Source: Micromonospora sp. WMMD882
GTDB taxonomy: Bacteria; Actinomycetota; Actinomycetes; Mycobacteriales; Micromonosporaceae
Length of the DNA: 64,000 bases
Reading direction: 5' to 3'
Assembly (NCBI RefSeq): GCF_027497255.1
Contig: NZ_CP114903.1
Coordinates: 3,348,001-3,412,000 of the forward strand
Both the position numbers and the translations under genes were made by a program. Shown in pieces: positions 16,118 through 24,248 of the stretch (its first letter is position 1; every line of letters starts with the position of its first letter). The notes under the pieces are model-generated. The model did not search any database. It was not told where the DNA came from and saw only the letters and a program-made list of their open reading frames with translations.

Positions 16118-17305
16118 ATGAGGTTGGAGATCCTGCCGGTGCTCGGCATCGGCGACGTGACCGCCGGTGACGACCTGGCCGCGCTGATCGCGACCGCCGC
16201 GCCCTGGCTGCGCGACGGGGACGTGCTGGTGGTGACCAGCAAGATCGTGTCGAAGGCGGAGGGTCGGCTGGTCGACGTGCCGGCCGACGGGCCGGAACGG
16301 GTCGCCGCGCGGGACGCGGCGCTGACCGCCGAGACCGCCCGGGTGGTGGCGACCCGGGGGACGACCCGGATCGTGCAGACCCGGCACGGGTTCGTGCTGG
16401 CCTCGGCCGGCATCGACGCCTCGAACGTGGAGAAGACCCGGCTGGTGCTGCTGCCGGAGGACCCGGACGCCTCGGCCCGCCGGTTGCGCGCCGCGCTGCG
16501 GGACCGGTACGCCGTGGACGTCGCGGTGATCGTCAGCGACACCATGGGCCGGCCGTGGCGTAACGGCCTGACCGACGTCGCGCTCGGGGTGGCCGGGTTG
16601 CCGGCGATCCGGGACCACCGGGGGGAGATCGACCCGTACGGCAACGAGCTGCACGTCACCCAGATGGCCGTGGTGGACGAGCTGGCCGGCGCGGGCGAGC
16701 TGATCAAGGGCAAGTGCGACCAGGTGCCGGTGGCGGTGGTCCGGGGCTACCTGAGCGGGCCGGGCGCGGACGACGGCCCGGGGGCACGGGCGCTGGTCCG
16801 GGACGCGGCGCAGGATCTCTTCTCGCTGGGCACCGCCGAGGCGAGGGTCGCCGGGATGCTCGCCGCCGCCACCCTGCCCGACGATCCCGACGCCCTGCCG
16901 GAGAAAGTCACGGACGGGACGACCGCCCAACCGACGGACGGGCCGGTGTCCCCACCGACCGACGGGACGACGGGCGGGACGGCGGGCGGGTCGTTGACAG
17001 CCGACCCGGCGGCGGTCCGGCGGGCGCTGGACGTGGTGGCCGGCGTGGTCGCGGCCGGCACGGTGTTCACGCTGGTCACCGACGAGGAGAGCCGGGCGGT
17101 CATGGTGGCGGCCCTGCCGGGGTGGCCGGCGCGGGCGACCGGGCTGATCCTGGGTCAGCCGCCGGCGCCGGTGGGCCCGGCCGACCTGGTGCGGTTCGGG
17201 GCCGACCTGCACCGGTTGCGGACCGCGCTCGCCGCGCACGGGGTCGCGTCGACGCTGCTGCCGCCCCCGCCCGGGAGCACCGCCAGCGCCGCCCTCGCCA
17301 TCTGA
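16118..17305 (+). CDS. cofE: F420-0:gamma-glutamyl ligase (CofE/FbiB) with short C-terminal extension
   Basis: A 395-residue ligase that adds glutamates to F420-0. Residues 1-~245 match CofE: VVTSKIVSKAEGR, TRHGFVLASAGIDASNV, VSDTMGRPWRNGLTDVALG and the metal/GTP segment DPYGNELHVTQMAVVDELA. A Thr/Pro/Gly-rich linker follows (~265-295). The final ~100 residues do not show the full flavin-binding nitroreductase domain that mycobacterial FbiB carries for reducing dehydro-F420-0. Only a shortened segment (VRRALDVVAGVVAAG and LHRLRTALAAHGVAS) remains. GGAG precedes the ATG. The last reduction may depend on another enzyme. Confidence 0.93.
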   Translation: MRLEILPVLGIGDVTAGDDLAALIATAAPWLRDGDVLVVTSKIVSKAEGRLVDVPADGPERVAARDAALTAETARVVATRGTTRIVQTRHGFVLASAGIDASNVEKTRLVLLPEDPDASARRLRAALRDRYAVDVAVIVSDTMGRPWRNGLTDVALGVAGLPAIRDHRGEIDPYGNELHVTQMAVVDELAGAGELIKGKCDQVPVAVVRGYLSGPGADDGPGARALVRDAAQDLFSLGTAEARVAGMLAAATLPDDPDALPEKVTDGTTAQPTDGPVSPPTDGTTGGTAGGSLTADPAAVRRALDVVAGVVAAGTVFTLVTDEESRAVMVAALPGWPARATGLILGQPPAPVGPADLVRFGADLHRLRTALAAHGVASTLLPPPPGSTASAALAI

Positions 17306-17407
17306 TCCGGCGCCCGACGTTCCGCGACCCCGTCGACCGGCGAGGTCCGGGTGGCGGGCCGGCGGTCGACCGTCGAGGACAGCAGGGCCCGGACGGCGGA
17401 CCGGCGG

Positions 17408-18400
17408 TCAGCCGTTGAGGACGGCGCGGCCCAGCGGGGTCAGCGTGTGCAGCACGTTGTTGCGGTCCCGGTGGCTGACCAGCAGGCCGGCGTTACGCAG
17501 CACGCTGGTGTGCTGGCTCACCGCCGCCGGCGAGATGGCCAGCCGGCGGGCCACCTCGCCGGTGGTCAGCCCGTCGTCGCTCGCCTCCAGCACCGCCGCC
17601 CTGGTCCGGCCGAGCAGCGCCGCCACGGCCCCCCGGTCACCGTCGGCGGGCGGCCGGCCGGTGGTCGGGACCAGCGCGCCGAGCCGGTCCACCGGGTAGA
17701 CCAGCACCGGCGGCAGGGTCGGGTCGAACAGCGCCACCGGCGTCCGGGCGCAGAAGAAGGACGGCACCAGCAGCAGGCCGCGCCCGTCGAGGTGCAGCTC
17801 CCGGCTGGTGGGGTAACCGGGGATCGTCAGCACCCCGGACTCCCAGCGCATCACCGGACGCAGGCTCTCCAACAGGCCCTCCGCCCCGCCGTCGAGCATG
17901 GCCCGGGCCCGGCGGGCCCGGTCGGCCTCCACCGCGGTCTGGATCCGGTGCCAGTACGGGCCCAACGCCAGCGTCCGGTACCGCTGCAACGATTCGGTGA
18001 GGTGGGACAGCGCGGCCGGCTCCCCCCGGGCCAGCGCGGCGGCCGGCGCGGGCAGCTCCCGCCCGCCGGCCAAGGTGGTCAGGTCCCGCCGCAGCAGCGC
18101 CGGCGAGGTGCTGCGGATCGCGTCCAGGCCGGCTTCGACCCCGTCCACGCTCTGGTAGGGGGTGAGGAAGTCGGGGAAGTAGCCCCGGGGCGGGATCAGG
18201 GTGAGCAGCAGTCGCAGCGGGTCCCCCTCCGGTTCCCGCCGCAGCCGGCCGGCGGTGGCCCGCCGCCAGCCGCCGATCAGCGGGTCCGGCCCGCGTTCCT
18301 GCAACAGGTGCAGGCTGAGCACCAGCTCCCACAGTGGATCCGCCGACGGCGCCATCCTGGTCCGCAGGACGTCCTCGCGTGAGAAGTGGACAGTCAGCAT
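17408..18400 (-). CDS. ArsR-type winged-helix regulator with DUF5937-like domain
   Basis: A 330-residue protein. The N-terminal ~240 residues resemble DUF5937 (MLTVHFSREDVLRTRM, DPLWELVLSLHLLQ). The C-terminal ~75 residues are an ArsR-type winged helix, with the recognition helix at LAISPAAVSQHTSVLRNAGLL followed by the wing SHRDRNNVLHTLTPLG. The ATG at 18400 has GGGAG nine bases upstream; the open frame further upstream is not used. The family generally consists of local repressors with unknown ligands. It is convergent with cofE, so it is not obviously part of F420 synthesis; a target is not visible. Confidence 0.88.
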   Translation of the reverse strand: MLTVHFSREDVLRTRMAPSADPLWELVLSLHLLQERGPDPLIGGWRRATAGRLRREPEGDPLRLLLTLIPPRGYFPDFLTPYQSVDGVEAGLDAIRSTSPALLRRDLTTLAGGRELPAPAAALARGEPAALSHLTESLQRYRTLALGPYWHRIQTAVEADRARRARAMLDGGAEGLLESLRPVMRWESGVLTIPGYPTSRELHLDGRGLLLVPSFFCARTPVALFDPTLPPVLVYPVDRLGALVPTTGRPPADGDRGAVAALLGRTRAAVLEASDDGLTTGEVARRLAISPAAVSQHTSVLRNAGLLVSHRDRNNVLHTLTPLGRAVLNG

Positions 18401-18597
18401 GAGCGCTCCCGTGGCGGCGGCGGTGGGGATGCCCGGCAACCGTTTGCACTGTACCTGGCAGTTATCTCCACTTTTAAGGCTGAGCTGAAAAGCATCGACT
18501 GCCCCGGCCGACCTTCGGCATGCTGATCCGTGCGGCCGGGCGGCAGCACGAGGGTCTGCGGCCATGACACACATCCGCAGGGATGTCGCCCGGTCGC

Positions 18598-19779
18598 TCA
18601 ACCAACCGGCCACCCCGGACCGACCGGCCCGGCCACCGCCGCTGTTGCCGCCACCCCTGTCGGCTCCGTCGCCGTCGGCTCCACAGGTGTCGCTTCCGCC
18701 GCTGTGGGCTCCGCCGCCTCTGCCTGCCAGAGCGCCACCCGGTGGTCCTCGTCGGTGACGTACCAGCACCCGTCGTCCGTCTCGACGACCCCCTCCACGT
18801 GGTGGAACGGAGCCAGGTCGCCGACCAGCACGGCCGGGAGCCGCCCGTACGCCCCGGCGGGCCGGCCGCCCGCCGCGGCCGGCATCCGGAACCGGACGTG
18901 CCGGGAGGTCACCCCGCCACCGTGCGGGTGGTCGTCGAGCAGCACCGAGCCCTTGCCGAGGGCGTCGATCGAGCCGACCACCGCCGCGTACCCGCCGTCG
19001 GGGGTCGGCGTGATCGCCCGGAAGCCGGTCAACGTGCCGGGCGGGGTCACCCCGGTGAGCGCGTACGCGCCGACGGCCCGCGGCCAGCCGCGCGGGTCGG
19101 CGAACATCCCGTCCAGACCGGCCACCTCGACCAGGATCGGCTCGCCGTCGGCGGTGACCGGGAAACGCAGCCCGAGCAGCGCCGACCCGGACGGGGTGAA
19201 GGCCACGCCCTCGACGTTGAGCGGCAGGTCACCCTCGGCCAGCCGGGTCACCCAGCGTTTGGCCCGCGCGTTGCCCCGGGCCAGGGTATCCACGATGAAC
19301 CGGGCCCGGACCGTCTCCCCCGCCGCCAGGATGGCGAAGTCGGCGGCGGCGAGCGCGTCGTTGAGCACCCGGTGCAGCCGGAACGAGTTACGGACCACGT
19401 GCACCGGCAGCGGCCGGGCGGCTGCCGCGTCGTCCTCCCGGAACCGGGCCACGAACGCCCGGCGAGGCCGCAGCGGGCCGCCCTTGGAGCCGAAGTGCGA
19501 GCCGAGGACGTACACCCAGCCGTCGTGGTGGGCGAGCGCCTCACCGTCCTCGGTACGGCCGTTCTCCGCTCCCGCGTCCGCGGCGACGTGCACGGCGGTC
19601 CATCCGCCGTCGTCCCGTTCCAGCAGCAGGGCCAGGCACTGCTCGACCGGCCCCTCGTCGAGGACGGTCCAGAAGCCCCGGCGGGCGTGGTGGCGGCGCA
19701 GCAGCGCAGCCGAGCGGACGGGCAGCAGGTCGCTCGCCTCGTTGCCGGCGACGACGAATTCCAGCAGGCGCAGGGTCAC
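18598..19779 (-). CDS. Conserved hypothetical protein, possible beta-propeller
   Basis: A 393-residue protein without a recognised function. Recurrent short beta-strand phrases (GGWTAVHVAAD, DGWVYVLGSHFG, VEGVAFTPSGSALLGLRF, YAAVVGSIDALG, VEGVVETDDGCWYVTDE) suggest a six- or seven-bladed propeller. The last ~35 residues are a low-complexity Ala/Pro/Thr/Glu tail. There is no signal peptide. The GTG start at 19779 is chosen because TACCCT lies six bases upstream on the minus strand, marking a leaderless transcript; the much longer open frame upstream overlaps the Nudix gene. It is divergent from the Nudix gene with a 39-base gap. Confidence 0.82.
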   Translation of the reverse strand: MTLRLLEFVVAGNEASDLLPVRSAALLRRHHARRGFWTVLDEGPVEQCLALLLERDDGGWTAVHVAADAGAENGRTEDGEALAHHDGWVYVLGSHFGSKGGPLRPRRAFVARFREDDAAAARPLPVHVVRNSFRLHRVLNDALAAADFAILAAGETVRARFIVDTLARGNARAKRWVTRLAEGDLPLNVEGVAFTPSGSALLGLRFPVTADGEPILVEVAGLDGMFADPRGWPRAVGAYALTGVTPPGTLTGFRAITPTPDGGYAAVVGSIDALGKGSVLLDDHPHGGGVTSRHVRFRMPAAAGGRPAGAYGRLPAVLVGDLAPFHHVEGVVETDDGCWYVTDEDHRVALWQAEAAEPTAAEATPVEPTATEPTGVAATAAVAGPVGPGWPVG

Positions 19780-19785
19780 CGGGCC

Positions 19786-19791
19786 AGGGTA
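19786..19791 (-). promoter_or_regulatory. -10 element of a leaderless transcript for the propeller-like gene
   Basis: TACCCT on the minus strand, six bases before the GTG at 19779. Confidence 0.5.
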
Positions 19792-19806
19792 TGCAGCCGG
19801 TGCTCG

Positions 19807-19812
19807 TAGAGT
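19807..19812 (+). promoter_or_regulatory. -10 element of a leaderless Nudix transcript
   Basis: TAGAGT ends six bases before the ATG at 19819. It is back to back with the opposing -10 at 19786-19791. Confidence 0.5.
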
Positions 19813-19818
19813 GTCCGG

Positions 19819-20403
19819 ATGCCCGAGACCCCCACCAGCCTGACGGCGCTGCACGCCGACGCGATCGACGTCCTGACCCGCTGGCAGCCGACGAGCCCGG
19901 CCGCCGCGCACGCCCGCGACCGTACGTTGACGCTGCTCGCCGACGGGCCGGTGGCGATGACCCGGGCCCACCGGCCGGGCCACGTCACCGCGAGCGTGCT
20001 GGTCGTCGACGCCACCGGCGAGCGGCTGCTGCTCTGCCTGCACGGGAAGTTCCACAAGTGGGCGCAGCTCGGCGGGCACTGCGAGCCGACCGACCGGACG
20101 CTCGCCGACGCCGCCCTGCGGGAGGCGACCGAGGAGTCCGGCATCACCGGGCTGCGGATCGACCCCGTCCCGATCGACCTGGACGTCCACGCCGTGCCCT
20201 GTCAGGGCGGCTCGTTCCACCACGACGTACGGTTCGCGGTCCTCGCCCCGGCCGGCGCGGTGGAGCGGGTCAGCGACGAGTCCGAGGCGCTGGGCTGGTT
20301 CCCGCCGGACGGCCTGCCCACCCCGCGGCTGGGCGGGGTGGACCAGCTCGTCGCGCCGGGGCTGGCGGCGGTCAGACGTAGCCTTCCTCGCCTCGCTCCT
20401 TGA
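19819..20403 (+). CDS. Nudix hydrolase
   Basis: A 194-residue Nudix protein with the box region GGHCEPTDRTLADAALREATEESG at residues 85-108, written here as GGHCEPTDRTLAD plus REATEESG. It is the GGHxExxD variant, with the metal-binding REATEE intact. The fold is expected to hydrolyse a nucleoside diphosphate linked to another group, but the substrate is not predictable. Its 3' end overlaps the 3' end of the leftward manC by 32 bases. Neighbouring manC makes GDP-mannose, so nucleotide-sugar turnover is a possible but unproven role. Confidence 0.9.
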   Translation: MPETPTSLTALHADAIDVLTRWQPTSPAAAHARDRTLTLLADGPVAMTRAHRPGHVTASVLVVDATGERLLLCLHGKFHKWAQLGGHCEPTDRTLADAALREATEESGITGLRIDPVPIDLDVHAVPCQGGSFHHDVRFAVLAPAGAVERVSDESEALGWFPPDGLPTPRLGGVDQLVAPGLAAVRRSLPRLAP

Positions 20404-21475
20404 GCTCGTCGACGAGTTTCTTGACGTCCTGGGCGCGGTCACGTGGGCAGACCAGCACCGCGTCGTGGGTGTCCACCACGATCAGGTCCCGCACGCCCAG
20501 CGTGGCGACCAGCCGGCCGGACTGGGCGACCACCACCAGGTCGGCGCTGTCGCGCAGCAGCACCCCGGGCTTGCCGTCGCCGCCGAGCACCACGTTGCCG
20601 TGCTCGTCGGCGGGGAGCACGTCGCCGAGGGTGTGGAAGTCACCGACGTCGTTCCAGCCGAAGTCACCGGGTACGGTGGCGACCCGGCCGGCGGTGGCCG
20701 CGCCCTCCATCACCGCGTAGTCCACAGAGATCTTCGGCAGGGTCGGCCAGACCGCGCCGAGCACGTCGTCCTGTTCCGGGGTGCCCCAGGCGGCGGCGAT
20801 GGCGGTGATGCCGGCGTGCAGCGCCGGCTGCTGCCGGGCCAGCTCGGCGAGGAACACGTCGACCCGCCAGACGAACATGCTGGCGTTCCAGAGGTGCCGG
20901 CCGGAGCGCAGGTACGCCTCGGCCACCGTGGCCTCGGGCTTCTCCTTGAACTCGGCGACCGGGCGCAGCGGCCCGCCGTCGACCGGGTCGCCGGTCTCCA
21001 GGTAGCCGTAGCCGGTCTCCGGGTGGGTGGGGGTGATGCCGACGGTCATCAGCAGGCCGCGCTCCGCGCCCCGGACGGCCTCCCGGACCGTCTCCGCCCA
21101 GCGGTCCGGCGCGCCGATCAGGTGGTCGGCCGCGAACGAGCCCATCACCGCGTCCGGTTCGCGTTCCGCGATGACCGCGGCGGCCAGCGCGATCGCCGCG
21201 CACGAGTCCCGGGGGGACGGCTCCACCAGGATGTTCTCCTCCGGCAGCCCGGCGAGTTGCCGGGCCACCGCCGCGACGTGCGCCGCCCCGGTGACCACGA
21301 GGGTCCGCTCGGGGGTGGTCAGCGGCGCGAGCCGGTCCACCGTGGCCTGGAGCAGCGACCGGGTGGAGCCGGTGAGCGGGTGGAGGAACTTGGGATGCCC
21401 GGCCCGGGACAACGGCCACAACCTCGTGCCGCTGCCACCTGCCGGGATGACGGCGTAGAGCATGGGGCACATCAT
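20372..21475 (-). CDS. manC: Mannose-1-phosphate guanylyltransferase
   Basis: A 367-residue enzyme that makes GDP-mannose from mannose-1-phosphate and GTP for glycan, mannoside and GDP-sugar synthesis. The nucleotidyltransferase signature IPAGGSGTRLWPLSR is at the N-terminus. The metal/sugar-site segments PRDSCAAIALAA, GSFAADHLIG, FKEKPEATVAEAYL and NASMFVWR are present, ending with DFGWNDVGDF. The start may be 21475, 21472 or, more in line with the family, the ATG at 21463 (MLYAVIPAGG). In mycobacteria the orthologue lies in the same whiB2-fbiAB region. Confidence 0.95.
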   Translation of the reverse strand: MMCPMLYAVIPAGGSGTRLWPLSRAGHPKFLHPLTGSTRSLLQATVDRLAPLTTPERTLVVTGAAHVAAVARQLAGLPEENILVEPSPRDSCAAIALAAAVIAEREPDAVMGSFAADHLIGAPDRWAETVREAVRGAERGLLMTVGITPTHPETGYGYLETGDPVDGGPLRPVAEFKEKPEATVAEAYLRSGRHLWNASMFVWRVDVFLAELARQQPALHAGITAIAAAWGTPEQDDVLGAVWPTLPKISVDYAVMEGAATAGRVATVPGDFGWNDVGDFHTLGDVLPADEHGNVVLGGDGKPGVLLRDSADLVVVAQSGRLVATLGVRDLIVVDTHDAVLVCPRDRAQDVKKLVDELKERGEEGYV

Positions 21476-21527
21476 GCCCGAAGCGCGCGGTACGCACGCT
21501 TTGCCGCACCGGGACGGCCTGGCCGGG

Positions 21528-21586
21528 CAGCTTCCCGCCGGCCCCTGCCGACGGGCGGCGGCTTGACCGGACAGCTTCCCGCCGGC
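21528..21586. repeat. Direct repeat between manC and the glycosyltransferase gene
   Basis: CAGCTTCCCGCCGGC occurs at 21528-21542 and again at 21572-21586, with degenerate copies of the surrounding CCGGCGGGCGGCGG sequence to 21650. It lies in the manC upstream region; function unknown. Confidence 0.6.
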
Positions 21587-21649
21587 TTCATTACGGCCGG
21601 CGGCGGCCCGATCGGACGGCAGCCTGCCGGCGGGCGGCGGGCTGGCCGG

Positions 21650-22795
21650 TCAGGCGCGGGCCCGGCTCCACGCCGCGATGTGCACCTCGGCGCTGGACTC
21701 CCAGGTGAACTCCTTGGCCCGGTCGAAACCGGCCTTCGCCAGCGTCAGCCGGCGGGTCTCGTCGTCGAGCAGAGCCGTCAGATCGGTGGCGATCTGGTCC
21801 GGGTCCTCGCTGGTGTAGGCGACCGCGTCGCCGCCCACCTCGGGCAGCGACAGGCGGGGCGTGGTCAGCACCGGGGCGGCGCAGGCCATCGCCTCCAGGA
21901 TCGGCAGACCGAACCCCTCGCCGTACGACGGGTAGGCGGCGACCAGCGCGCCACCGAGGAAGCCGGGCAGGTCGGCGTAGCGCAGGTAACCCGGGCGCAG
22001 CAGGCGCAGGTGCGACGGCACCTCGGCCACCGCTCGGTCGATGTCGTCGTCGTGCCCCTGACCACCGGCCACCACCAGGGCCGGCGGGTCGGGCCGCTCG
22101 GCGACCGCCCGCGCCCAGCCCCGGATCAGGTTCGGCACGTTCTTGCGCGGCTCCTTCGCCCCGAGGAAGGCCACGTAGCTGGTGTCGCCCAGCCCGAGCC
22201 GGGCGCGGACCCGGGCTTTCTCCTCGTCGCCCGGGGCGTGGAAGGCGGCCTGGTCGACCCCGTGGTAGGCGACGTCTATCCGGGTCGGGTCGGCGTCGAG
22301 CAGGCGGATCAGCTCGTCCCGGGTGGCCTTGCTCGGCACGATCACCCGGCCGGCCCGGCGCAGCGAGGTCTTGATCGCGCTACGGAAGAAGGTGCGGCGG
22401 GACTTGTCGTAGTGCTCGGGCTCGGTGAAGAACGTCGCGTCGTGCACGGTGACCGTCACCGGACAACCCGCGCGCAGCGGGCAGGTGTAGAAAGGCGAGT
22501 GCAGCACCTGCGCGCCGACCTGCTGGGCGAGCAGCGGCAGGCCGGTCTGCTCCCAGGCCAGCCGGGCCGGCCGGTGCGCCACCGCCGCCGGAGCCGGGAC
22601 GACCTCGGCGCCGGGCAGCATCCGGGCGTACCGCTCCTGGTCGGTGCGCAGGCTCACCACGGCCAGGTCGACGCCGGTGCCGGTGACCTTGCCGAGCGCG
22701 CCGAGCAGGCCATCGACGTATCTACCGACGCCGCCACGGTCGGCGGGGACGCTGGTGGCGTCGATGAGCACGCGGGGCGGGCGACCGGCGGTCAC
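21650..22795 (-). CDS. Family 4 glycosyltransferase
   Basis: A 381-residue GT-B glycosyltransferase. The N-terminal acceptor half includes RGGVGRYVDGLL and TVHDATFFTEPEHY. The C-terminal donor half includes FLGAKEPRKNVPNLIRGWA and the nucleotide-sugar EX7E-type segment YPSYGEGFGLPILEAMACAAPVL. This resembles mannosyltransferases using GDP-mannose, and the gene follows manC's locus on the same strand, so GDP-mannose is a plausible donor. The GTG start at 22795 is preceded by GAGGAG. The acceptor (phosphatidylinositol mannoside, polysaccharide or other) cannot be deduced. Confidence 0.92.
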   Translation of the reverse strand: MTAGRPPRVLIDATSVPADRGGVGRYVDGLLGALGKVTGTGVDLAVVSLRTDQERYARMLPGAEVVPAPAAVAHRPARLAWEQTGLPLLAQQVGAQVLHSPFYTCPLRAGCPVTVTVHDATFFTEPEHYDKSRRTFFRSAIKTSLRRAGRVIVPSKATRDELIRLLDADPTRIDVAYHGVDQAAFHAPGDEEKARVRARLGLGDTSYVAFLGAKEPRKNVPNLIRGWARAVAERPDPPALVVAGGQGHDDDIDRAVAEVPSHLRLLRPGYLRYADLPGFLGGALVAAYPSYGEGFGLPILEAMACAAPVLTTPRLSLPEVGGDAVAYTSEDPDQIATDLTALLDDETRRLTLAKAGFDRAKEFTWESSAEVHIAAWSRARA

Positions 22796-22931
22796 GGGGC
22801 AACTCCTCAGTACTGGCGAATGTGGGGTACGACACTCGGTGCAAGCCTACGCCGAGTGCCACCCGCTGCGGTGACTGCGACCCGACGGTACGCCGTCTTC
22901 GAGTCGTCATCGAGCACGATGGGCGAAGGCG

Positions 22932-22937
22932 TATCGT
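22932..22937 (+). promoter_or_regulatory. -10 element of a leaderless TIGR03089 transcript
   Basis: TATCGT ends seven bases before the GTG at 22945; no ribosome binding site is seen. Confidence 0.5.
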
Positions 22938-22944
22938 CCACCCG

Positions 22945-23742
22945 GTGGCCGACGACATTGCCCGGGTCTTCGCCGACGCCATCGCGTCCGACCCGACCCG
23001 CCCCCTGCTGACCTGGTACGACGACGCCACCGGCGAGCGCACCGAGCTGTCCGGGGCGACCCTGGCGAACTGGGTGGCCAAGACCGGCAACCTGCTCGTC
23101 GACGACGTCGCGGCCGGCCCGGGAAGCGTCGCCGGCGTGTTGCTCCCGCCGCACTGGCAGACCGCCGCCGTGCTGCTCGGCTGCTGGTCGGCCGGGCTGA
23201 CCGTGGCCGGCACGCCCGGGCCGGCGGGCGCGATGGCCGGCACGCCCGGGCCGGCGGGCGCGATGGCCGGCACGCCCGGGCCGGCGGGCGCGATGGCCGG
23301 CACGCCCCGGCCGGCGGGCGCGGTGGCCGGCGCCCCGGGCCCGGTGGACGTGCTCTTCGCCGCCGCCGACCGGGTCGGCGAGGCGGACGCCTGGTCGGCC
23401 GGGGAACGCTACGCGCTGGCGCTCGCCCCGTTCGCCGCCCCGCTGCGTGAGCTGCCCGCCGGCTGGGCGGACTACGTGATCGAGGTGCGCGGGCACGGTG
23501 ACCACTTCACCCCGTACCCGGGTGGCAGGGAGCTGGTGGGGGTCGCGGCGGAACGCGCGGCGACGCTCGGCCTGACCGGCGGCGACCGCGTGCTTGTCGA
23601 CGCGGCCCGCCATCCGGACCCGGTGGACTGGCTGCTCGCCCCGCTGACCGTGGGCGCGAGCGTCGTCCTCTGCGGCAACCTGGACCCGACCCGCGTCGAG
23701 TCCCGCCGCTCCGCCGAAAAGATCACCCGCCCCCTGACCTGA
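22945..23742 (+). CDS. TIGR03089 family protein with an internal repeat expansion
   Basis: A 265-residue protein of the actinobacterial TIGR03089 family, which resembles a truncated adenylate-forming (AMP-ligase) N-terminal domain. Typical phrases are DPTRPLLTWYDDATGERTEL, LATLANWVAKT-like sequence and GSVAGVLLPPHWQTAAVLLG. There is no AMP-ligase catalytic core, so enzymatic activity is doubtful. Between AGLTV and APGPVDVLFAA four AGTPGPAGAM-type decapeptides have been inserted by a 30-base tandem repeat. The GTG at 22945 is chosen over an upstream frame opening because of the -10 hexamer and family N-terminus. Confidence 0.88.
   Translation: MADDIARVFADAIASDPTRPLLTWYDDATGERTELSGATLANWVAKTGNLLVDDVAAGPGSVAGVLLPPHWQTAAVLLGCWSAGLTVAGTPGPAGAMAGTPGPAGAMAGTPGPAGAMAGTPRPAGAVAGAPGPVDVLFAAADRVGEADAWSAGERYALALAPFAAPLRELPAGWADYVIEVRGHGDHFTPYPGGRELVGVAAERAATLGLTGGDRVLVDAARHPDPVDWLLAPLTVGASVVLCGNLDPTRVESRRSAEKITRPLT
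23206..23325. repeat. 30-base in-frame tandem repeat, four copies
   Basis: Three identical copies (23206-23235, 23236-23265, 23266-23295) begin GCCGGCACGCCCGGGCCGGC and encode AGTPGPAGAM. A fourth copy at 23296-23325 has two substitutions, and a partial fifth follows. Period 30 keeps the reading frame. Confidence 0.95.
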
Positions 23743-23799
23743 CCCACCACCCAGGCCGGGCGCGGCCGGGCTGGGCTGGGCGCGCGGGCTGGGCGCGCC

Positions 23800-23812
23800 A
23801 TTTCCTGGAAAT
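23800..23812. repeat. Short palindrome in a non-coding stretch
   Basis: ATTTCC-T-GGAAAT, perfect six-base arms, within an AT-richer patch (23795-23860) that resembles an intergenic repeat. No promoter-like context is evident. Confidence 0.35.
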
Positions 23813-23959
23813 AGGGCCATCGCAGGCAGCGGACACCCCCATTTCCGTGATACGTAGGGCGGGCGGCGGTCGGAAAGCGCGGTCACCGTCACCAGCCGCG
23901 AGAAGGTACCGCCGGCCGCCCACTGGGACCGGGTCGCCCGCCGAGGCTGGGCGCGTCCG

Positions 23960-24221
23960 ATGGTCAGCGAAGCAGTGCTACGGAGAGTGGTAGGCAGCCC
24001 GGCGATCATGGCCGAGCAGGTTCGCGAGATGATCAAGGCCGCACAGTTGCCGAACGTGACCCTCAGAGTCGTTCCCTTCTCCGCCGGCCTGCATGCCGGC
24101 GCCGTGTCCGGAGCGTTCTCGATCTTGGACTTGCCCGGTGCGCGTTGACCGGGGCCGCATCGAGGTTGCTTGCTGGGCGACCTTCGTGCAGGGGATCAAG
24201 AGCGGCGAGCTCCGCCCCTGA
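23960..24221 (+). pseudogene. Decayed DUF5753 regulator fused to a DUF397 remnant
   Basis: The frame from 23960 reads a 62-residue fragment matching the middle of DUF5753 (MVSEAVLRRVVGSPAIMAEQ, then LPNVTLRVVPFSAGLHAG and GAFSILDLPG) before a stop at 24148. No helix-turn-helix part precedes it. In another frame, 24174-24221 encodes WATFVQGIKSGELRP and a stop, which matches the C-terminal end of DUF397 proteins. The remainder of both genes is missing. This is best explained as a deleted regulator/DUF397 pair like the intact one at 6363-7330. No function is expected. Confidence 0.75.
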
Positions 24222-24248
24222 CCCGTTTCGTCGCGTTACCGCGGGGGC

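Noticed and set aside
20465..23011. 848-residue plus-strand frame
   Set aside because: Antisense to manC and the glycosyltransferase, both clear families with good starts.
23206..23325. Possible CRISPR-like array
   Set aside because: The 30-base units are contiguous without spacers, in frame inside a coding sequence; it is a slippage repeat.
23960..24148. 62-residue stand-alone gene
   Set aside because: It matches only an internal piece of DUF5753 without a DNA-binding domain and is followed by a DUF397 scrap; called a pseudogene.
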